Shown here: one piece after another, positions 46,384-56,861 of the stretch | Layout of the letters: each line of letters begins with the position of its first letter | Position numbering within the stretch: position 1 is the stretch's first letter | Assembly (NCBI RefSeq): GCF_017315945.1 | Contig: NZ_JAFLWI010000016.1 | Coordinates: 62,001 to 126,000 of the forward strand | From: Candidatus Enterococcus courvalinii | Lineage (GTDB): Bacteria; Bacillota; Bacilli; Lactobacillales; Enterococcaceae | DNA: 64,000 bases | Direction of reading: 5' to 3' | Notes under the pieces: generated by a model | Database searches by the model: none | What the model was told of the DNA's origin: nothing | What the model saw: only the letters and a program-made list of their open reading frames with translations | Made by a program: the position numbers and the translations under genes

Positions 46384-47619
46384 TTGATGAAATTTCTTCG
46401 TTTTCTTCCACAAAACAAATTGCTTATTTTGTTTTTTCAGACGATAGTCATCAAAGCGATTTACCTTTAACATAAACGCTGATTTTTTATAATTGTTGAT
46501 TCGAGCTTTTACGATCTGCTCTTTTGATTTCTCTTTGATGATTATCTTATAGCGTCCCCCTGGTAGTTGTTCAAATAAAATATGTCCCTGCGCATCACTG
46601 CTTTGTTGAAGGGGCAGTCCTTGTGCATCCCTAATTATTTGTTGATCCCAATCAGCTAGATATACTTGTTGATTCTTTTTTGGTTGACCGTCAACACAAA
46701 GCGTAAATGCTAAAGAATAATGAAAATCTTTACTTTTTATCTGGTTCCATTTTAACCAACCCCAGCGACTAGCAATAACGAAAAGAATCAAACAAATCAG
46801 TCCAAGTAAAATAAATCTGCTGAAATGATAAGTCGCTACTCGTTTTTCCGCCGATTGCGCTTTTTTTTCTTCGTAAGGGATTCGTTTGCTTGTAACTAGT
46901 AAACGGTGCGTATTTATACCATAAGGCGTACACGTCAATAAAGTCACTAAATCTTCCTTTTCTTTTATGGCTAACGCATCCACATCAGTCGGCAAAACAA
47001 TCGTGATTTGACTAACTTCATATGCGAGCTTTTTGCCAAGAGTTTCAATATAAAATTGATCGCCAATTGTTAATTTCTCTAAATCAGTAAATAATTTTTT
47101 CTTGGGCAAGCCGCTATGACCCGTAATCACTGAGTGTGTGCTTTCTCCACCAATTGGATAAGATGTTCCTTGCAGTAAAGTCGCACCTCTTTCCAAAAAT
47201 AGTTCATTCGTCTGATCAAAAATGGGCAAACTGACATTGATTTTAGGAATATGGATGGCACCGATCAAGTGATCCTCTAACTGTTGAATTTGTTTCTCCT
47301 CACTCTTTTGAGAATGCTTCGAGAAATAATCTTCTAGTTTTTCAGAACCGATCAGCAAGCCTTTTTCTCGTTGCTGTTGATTTGCTTTTGCCATGCTGTT
47401 TAGTCTTTTTTTCTGTTCTTTCTCACCTTTTTGACGAACTTCTCGTTGGTAAGTTTGCAGCCTCATTTGGTCAACCACATTGTTCAATGAATCAGCAACA
47501 AAGGGATACAAAAAAATAAAGAAACCAATCAAAAACAACATCAAAGCACTGCCCTTTAAAAACAACCCCAGTGGCTCTTCTTGCACTTGATTTTTTTCTT
47601 TTTTTCTCAACTTCTTCAT
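46381..47619 (-). CDS. Class C pilin sortase with a Cna-B-like tail
   Basis: A 412-aa enzyme: an N-terminal helix (about 20-45), a helical linker, the sortase barrel with TGHSGL (His) and TLLTCTPYGINTHR (Cys and Arg), a lid segment IFDQTNE, and a second helix (about 270-292). Class C sortases polymerise pilins by joining the threonine of LPxTG to the lysine of the pilin motif. After the second helix comes an extra region of about 110 residues with a Cna-B-like core, GHILFEQLPGGRYKIIIKEK. It is the last gene of the pilus operon and starts at ATG 47617-47619 behind AAAGAGG. Confidence 0.9.
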   Translation of the reverse strand: MKKLRKKEKNQVQEEPLGLFLKGSALMLFLIGFFIFLYPFVADSLNNVVDQMRLQTYQREVRQKGEKEQKKRLNSMAKANQQQREKGLLIGSEKLEDYFSKHSQKSEEKQIQQLEDHLIGAIHIPKINVSLPIFDQTNELFLERGATLLQGTSYPIGGESTHSVITGHSGLPKKKLFTDLEKLTIGDQFYIETLGKKLAYEVSQITIVLPTDVDALAIKEKEDLVTLLTCTPYGINTHRLLVTSKRIPYEEKKAQSAEKRVATYHFSRFILLGLICLILFVIASRWGWLKWNQIKSKDFHYSLAFTLCVDGQPKKNQQVYLADWDQQIIRDAQGLPLQQSSDAQGHILFEQLPGGRYKIIIKEKSKEQIVKARINNYKKSAFMLKVNRFDDYRLKKQNKQFVLWKKTKKFHQ

Positions 47620-47708
47620 ATCCCTCACCTCTTTCGCCAAATTCTAGCTAACGAAAAATGGACAATGACAACTTTAACATCAGTTATCATCGCCCACTCT
47701 TCCTATCA

Positions 47709-49364
47709 TTAAATTTCTGTTGGTTTCTTTAATTTACGATACCCACTATAAGCTGCTAGCATTAGGAATGAACCAATCAACAAGAATAGATAAATTCCGT
47801 TTCCACCCGTTGAAGGTAATGCACCTTTTTTCGTGTTCGGAACTTCTACATCTGTTGGTTGCCCAATTGTTTCAAACCCACTGTAACTTCCAAGTTCTAC
47901 TGTAAACGCTGTGAATGCAGCATCCCCAGTTGGTAATGCGTAGCCGTCAGCAGCTTTGACTTCTTTCATGTAATAAGTACCATACTCTAATCCTTGGACT
48001 TCAAATTTTCCAGTATCTGCCAAAGAAACAAATTTAGTGGCACCTGTTTGGTCATCGACCCATTCAACGCGATCCGCATCATTTTGATAACTACTTAGAG
48101 CAGTCCCATCTTTATAGAAAACAGCGTACTTTTCTTTTGCTGCATCCCATAATTCAAACTCTGCTCCTGCAAGTTTTGCTTTACTTGATGCATCATACTT
48201 TTCAAATTGACGGCCTCCTGTTGCTACTTTTTCTGGTGGCGTCACATCTTCTGAGTAGTCATACGCATCACCACGGCCAATCGCAATTTTCGCCGTATTA
48301 TCTTGTAGGTCATCCGGTGTGATTGTTGCTGTGAGCTTCATCGCATAGTTGACGGTTAATTGTCCTCCACGCGCAGCAGCAAGTTTAGCCAATGTAGTTG
48401 TGTTAGCTGTACCGTCTTTTTCTGTTAAGATTGTTAATTTGAATCCATTATCTACTTCTTCCAATGTATAATCTTCATTTAGAGTTAGCTCTGTAGTCCC
48501 TGCTGTCACAACCAATCCTTGATTAAAATAAGTCAAGCCAGCAGTTGGTTTATCTTCAATAGTAAAATTATTGATTACTGGTTTACCATTATTCACTGAA
48601 TCAATAAAGTAAGGAATAGGCGCAGTAATCGTATAATTGATCAAATATCCTTTTTCTAAATCTGCGTAACTAATTTCTGTCCCGTCGCTTAATGTAACTT
48701 TTCTTAATTCAGCAGGGTCAATATTCATTGCCTTACTAGACTCTTGCGTTTCATTTTTTGGATATAAATGAATATCATCATTATACGTATCTAACCATTG
48801 CCCCGGATTATTTGTATCCGGCATCATCACTGGCATCAGCACAACCATTGGTGCCGCCACTTTGGCAATATCCGCTGGCGAATATGTTTCTAAAAATAGA
48901 TACGCTTTATCCCGTTTTTCATTAGCTGCTTCTGTCACTTTTAATTGATCAAAGACAGCTTCACCCGTACCATTTGTCGTGACAGTTTTTTCAGCTACTA
49001 GATTATAGTTTTGGAACCAAGTGGCTGTATACTCATCTTGGATCAATTTGATTGCTTCCTGTGAAGCCATTCCATCATCCGCTTCAGGTGTTGTTGGATT
49101 ATCCTTTAATAAGGCATAATAGACATCTGTTACATCAAATAGGCTAAAGTCAACACCTGGGAGTGGGTCGCCACCAAAATTACTATTTACCAAACCATTA
49201 TTAAGAATGTCAGATGGCATCGATGAAAAACTACGCTTATGTAGCGTGATTGTTACTTCCTCTGGTTTTGTTGCTACTTCTGCTGCATCTACAGTTGTAC
49301 TAAATCCTTGAAATAGCGGGGTAAGCATCCCCACAATCGTTAGTGCTTTCAAAATTTTTTTCAT
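47709..49364 (-). CDS. Major pilin subunit (EbpC-like)
   Basis: A 551-aa surface protein with a signal peptide (1-27), the pilin motif DDIHLYPKN (the lysine that receives the sortase bond), several Ig-like/Cna-B domains, the E-box YYMKEVKAADGYAL, and the sorting signal LPSTGGNGIYLFLLIGSFLM with a KKPTEI tail. This is the usual size for the backbone pilin of enterococcal Ebp/Emp pili. It follows the minor pilin by 9 bp and precedes the sortase. Confidence 0.92.
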   Translation of the reverse strand: MKKILKALTIVGMLTPLFQGFSTTVDAAEVATKPEEVTITLHKRSFSSMPSDILNNGLVNSNFGGDPLPGVDFSLFDVTDVYYALLKDNPTTPEADDGMASQEAIKLIQDEYTATWFQNYNLVAEKTVTTNGTGEAVFDQLKVTEAANEKRDKAYLFLETYSPADIAKVAAPMVVLMPVMMPDTNNPGQWLDTYNDDIHLYPKNETQESSKAMNIDPAELRKVTLSDGTEISYADLEKGYLINYTITAPIPYFIDSVNNGKPVINNFTIEDKPTAGLTYFNQGLVVTAGTTELTLNEDYTLEEVDNGFKLTILTEKDGTANTTTLAKLAAARGGQLTVNYAMKLTATITPDDLQDNTAKIAIGRGDAYDYSEDVTPPEKVATGGRQFEKYDASSKAKLAGAEFELWDAAKEKYAVFYKDGTALSSYQNDADRVEWVDDQTGATKFVSLADTGKFEVQGLEYGTYYMKEVKAADGYALPTGDAAFTAFTVELGSYSGFETIGQPTDVEVPNTKKGALPSTGGNGIYLFLLIGSFLMLAAYSGYRKLKKPTEI

Positions 49365-49373
49365 TTTTTCCTC

Positions 49374-50669
49374 CTATAACCCTTTTTTAGTTGTTTTTTG
49401 TCTTCTCAAGTAATACCCAACACCTACCAGAATCATTACACCAAACAAAAATGCACCTGTCTTAACTGCACCTGTTTGTGGAAACTTACTGAATGGCGGT
49501 TTATTCCCCATATTCGTCGACTCTTCTGAATCTTTCGCAGTTGTTTTTTGCCGTTCATTATAAACGCGCGGTGTTGCACTTTCTTTTGCCTCTTCAGGTA
49601 CTTTTCCTGAAAGCAGCTCTACCATTTTTTGTCCAGCGACAGTTACAAAGGTTTCATTTCCTTCATCATCAACCCATGAAGCAGGAATCTTCACTTCAAT
49701 TTGTTTACTCGCCTCATTGATTTCATACCCTTCCACACTCTGAACTTCTTCAAAATAATAAGTGTTCGGTGCTAGAAGCAACCCATCTGTGTCAACTAGT
49801 CCATTGTCTTTTGACTGATATTTACGAATATTTTCGTCAGCCAATGGTTCATTATTTTTTGCTTTTTCCCACTTGCTGTTAAAGCTTTTAGTAGAATCAG
49901 CTGTCAAATAAAGCTTTTCGCCATTTTCAATTTTATACAGAACAAATTTTGCTCCTGCTAATGGAGCGCCTTCTTCATTTGTTCCTTTGGTTCTACCATA
50001 TTTAAAGAAATAAGGATCTCGTAAATACCCGATATTTTTGGGATACAAGTGGATTTCTTGTAATTCATTTGACGTATCCATTGGGTCCATAATTGGTAAA
50101 ACAACTGCTAGTGGAGTAGTCAATGTATCTTTAGCCAAATTCGTTCCACTTCCAGTATCGGTATCTTGCTCAACAAATAAATACACCGCATCTTGGTTAT
50201 TACTCTTTCGCGGAAGACGAATTCTGCCAATCCCCCCACCATATTTTCCATTCACTTCGCCTTCATCTTGTGTCTGGATCGTACCAACTAATGGGATGCC
50301 TTCCTTTTCAACTAAGTTATCAATCTGTTGAAAACTATAACTCGCCATTGTCTGAACAAATTGTTTCGCTGTTTCCGTGTTTGTTTTTCCATAGTATTCT
50401 GTTAGGTCGTATACCTGAAATTTTGCTCCGTTTAATGGCGTTGTTTGTGTGATGACATCTACATCAGTCGTCTTTTTATCAATTTCTTTGCCGTCATTTT
50501 CATACATCTCAAAATTTTCCCGACTGTAATCCACATCACGAATGATGCGCTTATGCAAAATAATCTCAACTTCATCATTTGTTTGTGCCTGAGCGATTGT
50601 CAACGGAATGTACAGAAAGGAAAGAGTCGCCAGTATCACACCAACCAGATTTAACATTTTGCGACTCAT
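49374..50669 (-). CDS. Minor (base/ancillary) pilin (EbpB-like)
   Basis: A 431-aa protein: signal peptide (1-28, ending AQAQ), LYPKN pilin-like motif in EIHLYPKNIGYL, a Cna-B domain (GAPLAGAKFVLYKIENGEKL through YYFEEVQSVEGYEI), and sorting signal FPQTGAVKTGAFLFGVMIL with basic tail. Its motif is FPQTG, not LPxTG, so the anchor site differs from the two partners. Its ATG overlaps the tip adhesin stop by 4 bp. Confidence 0.9.
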   Translation of the reverse strand: MSRKMLNLVGVILATLSFLYIPLTIAQAQTNDEVEIILHKRIIRDVDYSRENFEMYENDGKEIDKKTTDVDVITQTTPLNGAKFQVYDLTEYYGKTNTETAKQFVQTMASYSFQQIDNLVEKEGIPLVGTIQTQDEGEVNGKYGGGIGRIRLPRKSNNQDAVYLFVEQDTDTGSGTNLAKDTLTTPLAVVLPIMDPMDTSNELQEIHLYPKNIGYLRDPYFFKYGRTKGTNEEGAPLAGAKFVLYKIENGEKLYLTADSTKSFNSKWEKAKNNEPLADENIRKYQSKDNGLVDTDGLLLAPNTYYFEEVQSVEGYEINEASKQIEVKIPASWVDDEGNETFVTVAGQKMVELLSGKVPEEAKESATPRVYNERQKTTAKDSEESTNMGNKPPFSKFPQTGAVKTGAFLFGVMILVGVGYYLRRQKTTKKGL

Positions 50670-53600
50670 TTCAATCCCTTCTTTCTTTTGTTTTGATAAT
50701 AGAAATAACTTCCACCGACTATTCCAGCCAAGCCAACTAAAATCGCTGAAATCAGCATAAAGATCTGCCTACCGCGACCACCTGTAGCCGGAAGTGGATT
50801 CTCCGTATCATTGCCTACCTCAACTGACAACTCGATTCTCTTGTTATCAATCAACTCATACGTCAGTTCCTTTGTTTCAGCTGGAGAACTTGCATCCATT
50901 GTTGGGTAATAGGCAATTTCTGCTTTCAAGCTTCCCTTTTCCTTTCCAGGAATGACTTTTGAATGCCCATCTAGCTCTGCTTCTTCTCGGTAACTAATAG
51001 TTAACAAGAAATAGCCCGGCAATTTTCGGTACCCTTTAGGTGCGTTTGTTTCAATAATTCGATAATTACCAGCTGCTAGATCTTTAGAGATAAAACTTGC
51101 AGGATCCTTTCCATCCACAGTCAAGCCATTTTCGATCAACTCAAAGCCATCATCTAGTTGTTTTTCAATACTAAAACTTGCACCTTCCAGTTTTTTCTTG
51201 GTCACACTGTCTAATTTTTCTAGCGTTAAATCGATTGGCGCTAAGTCATTCGTTAAAGTTAATTCTAAAATATCGTCAATCAGTTGGTAGCCAGTTGGGG
51301 ATTGATCTGACTCTTTATCAAGATTGATTCCATCAACAATAAAATCGCCTTCTTCACTAACCTCAAATCGAAAATCTTTATCAGATAATTGATAGCCACT
51401 TGGTGCGACGCTTTCTGTAACTGTGTATTCACCTGGCATCAATCTCAGTGGTATATCATAGTCTAAATCAGCATATTTTTCAGTGTGATAACGATAAGCG
51501 TAGAAATAACCGATACCGTCTGCTTGTCGTTCCGTGTTTGGCTCTAACGGGTTCCCTGTATAGGCACGATAAGCAGGGAAAGACGCATCATTTTCTTTTG
51601 CAATCGTAAATCCTGCACCATTTAACAGCTGATTATTCGTATCTAATTTTTTCACGCGGACTTCTCGATATAAGAAAGTATTTTCAACCTCAAATTCGAT
51701 CCACAGCGTATCATCAGTTTCATCAACGGTATAAGTTAAAAATGTCCAATCTGTTGCATTTATTTGTTTTAATCGGATTTGATCATTATTTTGGACCTGT
51801 AATAACCAATCCTCTTCTTCCACCGGGTCTTGATACCCCGCAGGATGTTTGGTTTCAACAATTCGGTATTCTACATATTGATAACCATCACCAGCATGAA
51901 TAAAGCTGCCTGATTTAGCTAAAGAAGAAACTTTTTTCTGTCCATTTTCGTCTAATACATACTCTCCAGTGTCATCCACTTCGTAAAAAGTCAGCTTCCC
52001 TTTCGTGGCCTCTTGATTTTCGCCAGAAATGCCTTTTGCTACAGGTTTTCCTTGAAGTTCACCCGAACCATTTGTTTCATAAAGAGAAAATTCAGCACCA
52101 TCGATTGCTAATCGACTTTCTTTTGCTACTTTTTTCAAGTTTAGTTGAACAGGTTTATATTCATTTTTCATTTCTAATTGCACGTATAATTCTTCAAAAT
52201 CTGTCCCTGTTTCATTTTTCTCCTGAACAACTGATAATTTGTGATGACTACCCTCAAAATACGAATCAGGATCCTCACCTTCGATATCGCTGATGCCGCT
52301 TACGCGATTACCTGAGGTTTCTGCTACAGTCAATTCATAATGACCTAATGTCTCACCAGTTTTTGCAATATGCTTTTTGATTTGGAACTGCAAGGCTTCT
52401 TTTACTAGTTCATACCTCTCAGGTCCGTCAATTTCCTTCACCCAATACACATCACTAGTAGCCTCTTCTCCGTCCCCAAGTACACTGATTTTTGTATTAA
52501 AGATAGCTTGTCCATTATCTGTCGTTAAACTTTGCTCAATCAAGTTAGCTTCAGGCAAGCTGGGATCTGCATCATATAATCCAAACAAAACACCAGCTAA
52601 TGGCTGACCATCTTCTCCAGTTTTCTTGATTTGCAAATTACGATCAGGATGTTCAAAACGAATTGACGGTGCCGGGAAAAACATTTTTCCTGACTCGACA
52701 TCATTGTCATAATCCTCTTGATTTTGGATGTAAGCTAAGTTATTCACTGTGTAAAACTTTCCATCTTGGGCGCCACCATCTAACTTCACTTGATACTTGA
52801 TTCGTACCATTTCTCCCTCACCTAATGAAATCGGCGAGAATTTATATGCGTGATTGTTTCGTCCTTGATAGCTCGTTGGCATTGCCACAACATCAGTTGG
52901 TCTTTGCCCATGCTTTTCCTCATCCCATAATTCTGGCGCTTGATAGCGAACATTGTCGTCTGAGCTATTATCAAGATGGTAATAGTTGATTTCTGCCGAT
53001 GTTCCGCCATTAAATAAGGAAACATCAAAACCTGTTTCATCATATAAAGTTGCTTGGCGAATCGTTTTCGTAAATGTTGAAGAAATCGATTCTAGCGCTG
53101 TAACAATATCCCCTTTATTACTTGCATTGTAGTAATACGAGCTACCGTCGTCTTTGGAATCAGCAATATTTTGTAATACATTCCGACCAATCGCATCTAA
53201 TCGCTGACGGCCACTAACAGAACCATCAATTCCTAGACCAATCGTGAAAATATTTGGTGGATCAGCCATCTTATTTTTCAACCAGTGATGGTAAGCCACT
53301 GTGTTAATCGCCGCGGTTTTTTCTTTCGAATTTGTGTTTCCTGCTGTGTCGTTATCAGCTGAACCATTACCAATCCAAAGTGATGTACTATCATTATCTT
53401 TAACCTCACCACCGGTGTAACTTGTACCAGATGGTCGATCAAAATCACTTGGATAAGTCAACGGCCCAACAAAACCCGCGCCCAACGTATTCCCAGAATA
53501 GGTCTCAAAATTTTTGAAAGGTTCAATATTATCTGTTGCTGTTGTGACGACTTTATCAGTCATAACAACATTGTTATGACTGACCGGTCCATAACTATAT

Positions 53601-55195
53601 GTTGGAATACCGTCTCCAATAACGATTAAGATTTTTTCTGGGTTTCTCCCATTTCCACCATTATTTGCATATAAAACTTCATACCCTTTTCTTAATCCCA
53701 AGGAAAGAGGCGTTCCGCCATTGGGTGATCTGTATAAGGCATTATTACTCGCCCGGTCAGTTAGTTTACTAATATCATTTGTCATTGCTGTTACATTCGA
53801 ATTGATACCTGCTTTGCCATTCGAATAAAAGTTAACCATTCCGATTCGTGCATCCATTGTTGGGTTGGACAGTAGATTCTGACTGAGTTCTTCAACAGCT
53901 TCTATTAAAGCATTATTCTTGGATTGGTTATTCGTTCCCGTCGTTTCACTCATACTTGCTGATTTGTCTAGTACAAAAACGACATCTACCGGATGAACAT
54001 CTCGATTTTCTCCACCAATCACATCAAGATAGACGTTGTATAACGTGGTGTTATCTTCTGGGTGTATCTCATTATTAGCGCTTTCTTGTAAAACAGGCTC
54101 TACCCATTTTTTGATATAAGCACCACTATAGTCTAAATAACTATTTTCAAATGTTCGATCATCCCCCCACAGTTGAACTGTCGGTGCGCGTGTATCTGTT
54201 TCGCCAGTTCCTGCTGTTGAGCCATTGTCAGTGGCGTAATTATAATTCCGCCAATTTGCGCCACCAGTAAGGTAATCTTCGTCTGAAATCGGTTCGTCAC
54301 TGCCATCCTCATATAGTTCGCCTTTATCTCCAGTATATGTAGCTGTTTCCTGTCTATCAGCTAACACCTTCGTATAATCGTTCGTTGCAAAATAAGAATA
54401 ACGATGTTGTGTATCTCCATCTGTTGGATAAATATATTTGTAAGGATCATTTGTTGATGTGGGGCCAAGTCTCTCAAGGATACCCGCAAACAGCGGACTT
54501 TGATTTCTAACCAATGGTGTTCCTTGACTTTCTACTTCACTTGTTTCGTTGGATTGTTCTGTGGTGTTTGTTTTTTCAACATCCTCATTTTGAACGCTTT
54601 CATCTGTGGTGTTTGGTGTTGCATTATCTTCTGTTTGGTTTGTTTCTGTGTCTTTTATTTCTTCGTCGCTTTCTTCTTGTACTTTTTCATCTACGACAAC
54701 TTGCAGGGGAAGTTCTCCATCAGTGATTTCTGTCCCTTTTTCTGTCTCAAAAGTTAGTGTCCCGCTCTTTGCTTCTGTTGAATAAATCTTTCCAATATAC
54801 CAAGTTGCACCAGAAATTTCTTCTGTCTTCAACTTCGTTCCTTCTGCATCATAAGAAGACAGACCTTTTCCACGAACATTTTTTACCGTACCAATCCCAG
54901 CAGCTGCAGTATCAATGGCTAATCTGATTCGTCCTTCGTTCACGCTGGCTTTTTTTTCAAATTGAATCGTCCACTCTAAGGAATTCTCTTTTTCAACGTA
55001 CCCTCCTTCCACTTTTGCATAATCTTCATCTAGCAAAACTTCTAAGCTTACTTCTGCTTCTTCCTGCACTGTTTGGCTCTCTGCTGTCTGCGATTCAGCA
55101 AACACTTGTTGGACACTTGCAGCTGTTTCGATATATGGTGCAAGAATCATCCCCACTGCAACCAAAGGCATCATCCACTTAGAAACAACTTTCAC
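50666..55195 (-). CDS. Pilus tip adhesin with VWA domain (EbpA-like)
   Basis: A 1509-aa surface protein: signal peptide (about 1-30), an acidic Thr-rich linker (DTETNQTEDNATPNTT), a von Willebrand A domain (about 390-715) with metal site DVVFVLDKSASMS, GGTPLSLGLRKGYEV and VIGDGIP, then several Cna-B domains carrying E-boxes (for example YVEYRIVETKHPAGY, NYRIIETNAPKGY), and sorting signal LPATGGRGRQIFMLI. The VWA domain is the probable ligand-binding tip. It is longer than the roughly 1100 aa usual for EbpA. The start is taken as GTG 55195 (AAAGGG upstream); TTG 55201 is also possible. First gene of the pilus operon. Confidence 0.92.
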   Translation of the reverse strand: MKVVSKWMMPLVAVGMILAPYIETAASVQQVFAESQTAESQTVQEEAEVSLEVLLDEDYAKVEGGYVEKENSLEWTIQFEKKASVNEGRIRLAIDTAAAGIGTVKNVRGKGLSSYDAEGTKLKTEEISGATWYIGKIYSTEAKSGTLTFETEKGTEITDGELPLQVVVDEKVQEESDEEIKDTETNQTEDNATPNTTDESVQNEDVEKTNTTEQSNETSEVESQGTPLVRNQSPLFAGILERLGPTSTNDPYKYIYPTDGDTQHRYSYFATNDYTKVLADRQETATYTGDKGELYEDGSDEPISDEDYLTGGANWRNYNYATDNGSTAGTGETDTRAPTVQLWGDDRTFENSYLDYSGAYIKKWVEPVLQESANNEIHPEDNTTLYNVYLDVIGGENRDVHPVDVVFVLDKSASMSETTGTNNQSKNNALIEAVEELSQNLLSNPTMDARIGMVNFYSNGKAGINSNVTAMTNDISKLTDRASNNALYRSPNGGTPLSLGLRKGYEVLYANNGGNGRNPEKILIVIGDGIPTYSYGPVSHNNVVMTDKVVTTATDNIEPFKNFETYSGNTLGAGFVGPLTYPSDFDRPSGTSYTGGEVKDNDSTSLWIGNGSADNDTAGNTNSKEKTAAINTVAYHHWLKNKMADPPNIFTIGLGIDGSVSGRQRLDAIGRNVLQNIADSKDDGSSYYYNASNKGDIVTALESISSTFTKTIRQATLYDETGFDVSLFNGGTSAEINYYHLDNSSDDNVRYQAPELWDEEKHGQRPTDVVAMPTSYQGRNNHAYKFSPISLGEGEMVRIKYQVKLDGGAQDGKFYTVNNLAYIQNQEDYDNDVESGKMFFPAPSIRFEHPDRNLQIKKTGEDGQPLAGVLFGLYDADPSLPEANLIEQSLTTDNGQAIFNTKISVLGDGEEATSDVYWVKEIDGPERYELVKEALQFQIKKHIAKTGETLGHYELTVAETSGNRVSGISDIEGEDPDSYFEGSHHKLSVVQEKNETGTDFEELYVQLEMKNEYKPVQLNLKKVAKESRLAIDGAEFSLYETNGSGELQGKPVAKGISGENQEATKGKLTFYEVDDTGEYVLDENGQKKVSSLAKSGSFIHAGDGYQYVEYRIVETKHPAGYQDPVEEEDWLLQVQNNDQIRLKQINATDWTFLTYTVDETDDTLWIEFEVENTFLYREVRVKKLDTNNQLLNGAGFTIAKENDASFPAYRAYTGNPLEPNTERQADGIGYFYAYRYHTEKYADLDYDIPLRLMPGEYTVTESVAPSGYQLSDKDFRFEVSEEGDFIVDGINLDKESDQSPTGYQLIDDILELTLTNDLAPIDLTLEKLDSVTKKKLEGASFSIEKQLDDGFELIENGLTVDGKDPASFISKDLAAGNYRIIETNAPKGYRKLPGYFLLTISYREEAELDGHSKVIPGKEKGSLKAEIAYYPTMDASSPAETKELTYELIDNKRIELSVEVGNDTENPLPATGGRGRQIFMLISAILVGLAGIVGGSYFYYQNKRKKGLK

Positions 55196-55275
55196 TATCA
55201 ATCACCCTTTCTCTCACTTATCAAAAGTTCACTATCTAACAATCAATTTAATCATATTATAATATTTACAATTAG

Positions 55276-55304
55276 AGTATACTTTATTTTCTAATCAAAA
55301 ACAA
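55276..55304 (-). promoter_or_regulatory. Promoter of the pilus operon
   Basis: Minus strand: TTGTTT (55299-55304), 17-bp spacer, TATACT (55276-55281), about 80 bp before the tip adhesin start. The rest of the 385-bp gap (55305-55508) is AT-rich without recognisable elements. Confidence 0.6.
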
Positions 55305-55508
55305 ATAGAAATTCACTATTTTTTAATTTCTTCTCAATAACGCACTTGATAAAGTAGTTTTCAATAGATAGAAAAATTATTTGTTTATGAAATTAAAATG
55401 ATAGAATATTTTGAAAACTTTTTTATAACATGTATTATTTTCACAATATGTATTTATTTACACACTAATTTTATTTTTGAGCACCTAGTTCAATTGATTG
55501 GTGGACAC

Positions 55509-55541
55509 AAAAAAAGAGGTTGCGACTAATGTCACAACCTC
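55509..55541 (-). terminator. Terminator of the cellobiose PTS operon
   Basis: Minus strand: GAGGTTGTGAC, loop, GTCGCAACCTC, TTTTTTT. Confidence 0.85.
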
Positions 55542-55586
55542 ACTGTTTCAAGCTATTTCATTTTTATGAAATAGCATATTTTGTTT

Positions 55587-56834
55587 TTATTGTGCTACTT
55601 TACGTTGTTCTTGTACTGTCGCAACTTTTACGAATGGCAAGTAAATCAACACGGAAAGAAGTAAGTTAACAGCAGCTAATACACCACCTGCCATACTCTT
55701 AGTTGCTAAAATTCCGCCGATAACTGGCGGAGTTACCCAAGGAGGCATAACTGTTGCTGCTGGAACGATTCCTGTAGATGTTGCAAAATACGCAACACTA
55801 ACTAAAATCATTGGCGTTAAAATAAACGGAATAAACATAATTGGATTCAATACGATTGGCAATCCAAACATCGTTGGTTCATTGATGTTAAAGATACCTG
55901 GTGCGATTGATAAGTTTGTTACGACCATATAAGGTTTGTTTTTACGGCCAACTAAATAAATAGCTAATAATAAACCTAATGTCGCACCTGTACCACCTAA
56001 GTTAACAAAGCTATCAAAGAATGGTTTGTTAACGATAAATGGTGCATCATGTCCTGCAGCAATAGCTTTCACATTTGCTTCGATTGCAGGTGCGTTGATT
56101 GTTTGCATCAATGGGTCCACCATGTTTGCCCCATGTAAACCGAAGAACCATAAGAATGGTGTGATGAATGCTAATAATAAGGCTGATGGATATGAGTTTG
56201 CAAGTCCCATAAATGGTTCTTGAACTAATGTGTAAAATGCGCCTACAATATCAGCTACGCCAAATGCAGCAAAGATTGCAGCAATTAGTGCAAAGAATGA
56301 AATAGTAATCATTGCAGGTAATAATGAAGCAAATGCTTTTGCAACTGCTGGCGGAACACCATCAGGCATTTTAATAATTAATTTTTCATTTCCACTTAAT
56401 CGAACAAAAATTTCTGTTGAGACAATCCCAACAATAATTGCAATAAATAAACCAGTTGAGCTCATGCCCAATGCTCCGCCTAAAGCGAAGAATGATCCTA
56501 ATGAAATGACACCGGCAGATACGCCGTCTTTTTTATAACCATTCGCTAGATGATAAGCTAACAAGAAGGCAATCAGAACTGAAAGGATTGCGAATGTCCC
56601 GTTCCAAGCTGCGCCACCGAAGCCTTTCCATGCTTCTCCACCAAAAATTGAATTCATCAATTCTTGGAATCCAGGAATTGGCAAGTTATTGATCATAACT
56701 GCTAATGCTCCTAGAATCATTAACGGCATACTTACCATAAATGAATCACGAATGGCAACTAAATGTCGTTGAGCACCAATTTTTGATGCCACAGGTATAA
56801 AATGTTTCTCCATAAATGCAACAAATCTATCCAT
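55587..56834 (-). CDS. PTS EIIC, cellobiose/lactose family (CelB-like)
   Basis: A 415-aa membrane permease with ten or so helices: FMEKHFIPVASKIGAQRHLV, IRDSFMVSMPLMILGALAV, FGLHGANMVDPLMQTINAPA, FNINEPTMFGLPIVLNPIMF. It takes up a beta-glucoside or chitobiose-type sugar. It is the last of the EIIB-EIIA-EIIC genes; no phospho-beta-glucosidase lies next to it in the window. Confidence 0.92.
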   Translation of the reverse strand: MDRFVAFMEKHFIPVASKIGAQRHLVAIRDSFMVSMPLMILGALAVMINNLPIPGFQELMNSIFGGEAWKGFGGAAWNGTFAILSVLIAFLLAYHLANGYKKDGVSAGVISLGSFFALGGALGMSSTGLFIAIIVGIVSTEIFVRLSGNEKLIIKMPDGVPPAVAKAFASLLPAMITISFFALIAAIFAAFGVADIVGAFYTLVQEPFMGLANSYPSALLLAFITPFLWFFGLHGANMVDPLMQTINAPAIEANVKAIAAGHDAPFIVNKPFFDSFVNLGGTGATLGLLLAIYLVGRKNKPYMVVTNLSIAPGIFNINEPTMFGLPIVLNPIMFIPFILTPMILVSVAYFATSTGIVPAATVMPPWVTPPVIGGILATKSMAGGVLAAVNLLLSVLIYLPFVKVATVQEQRKVAQ

Positions 56835-56861
56835 CTTTCCTACCTCTTTCTTTTACCCCTT

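Noticed and set aside
54500-54757. Hydrophobic ORF on the plus strand inside the tip adhesin
   Set aside because: It is the antisense reading of the Thr/Glu/Asn-rich linker, which looks like a membrane protein by base composition.
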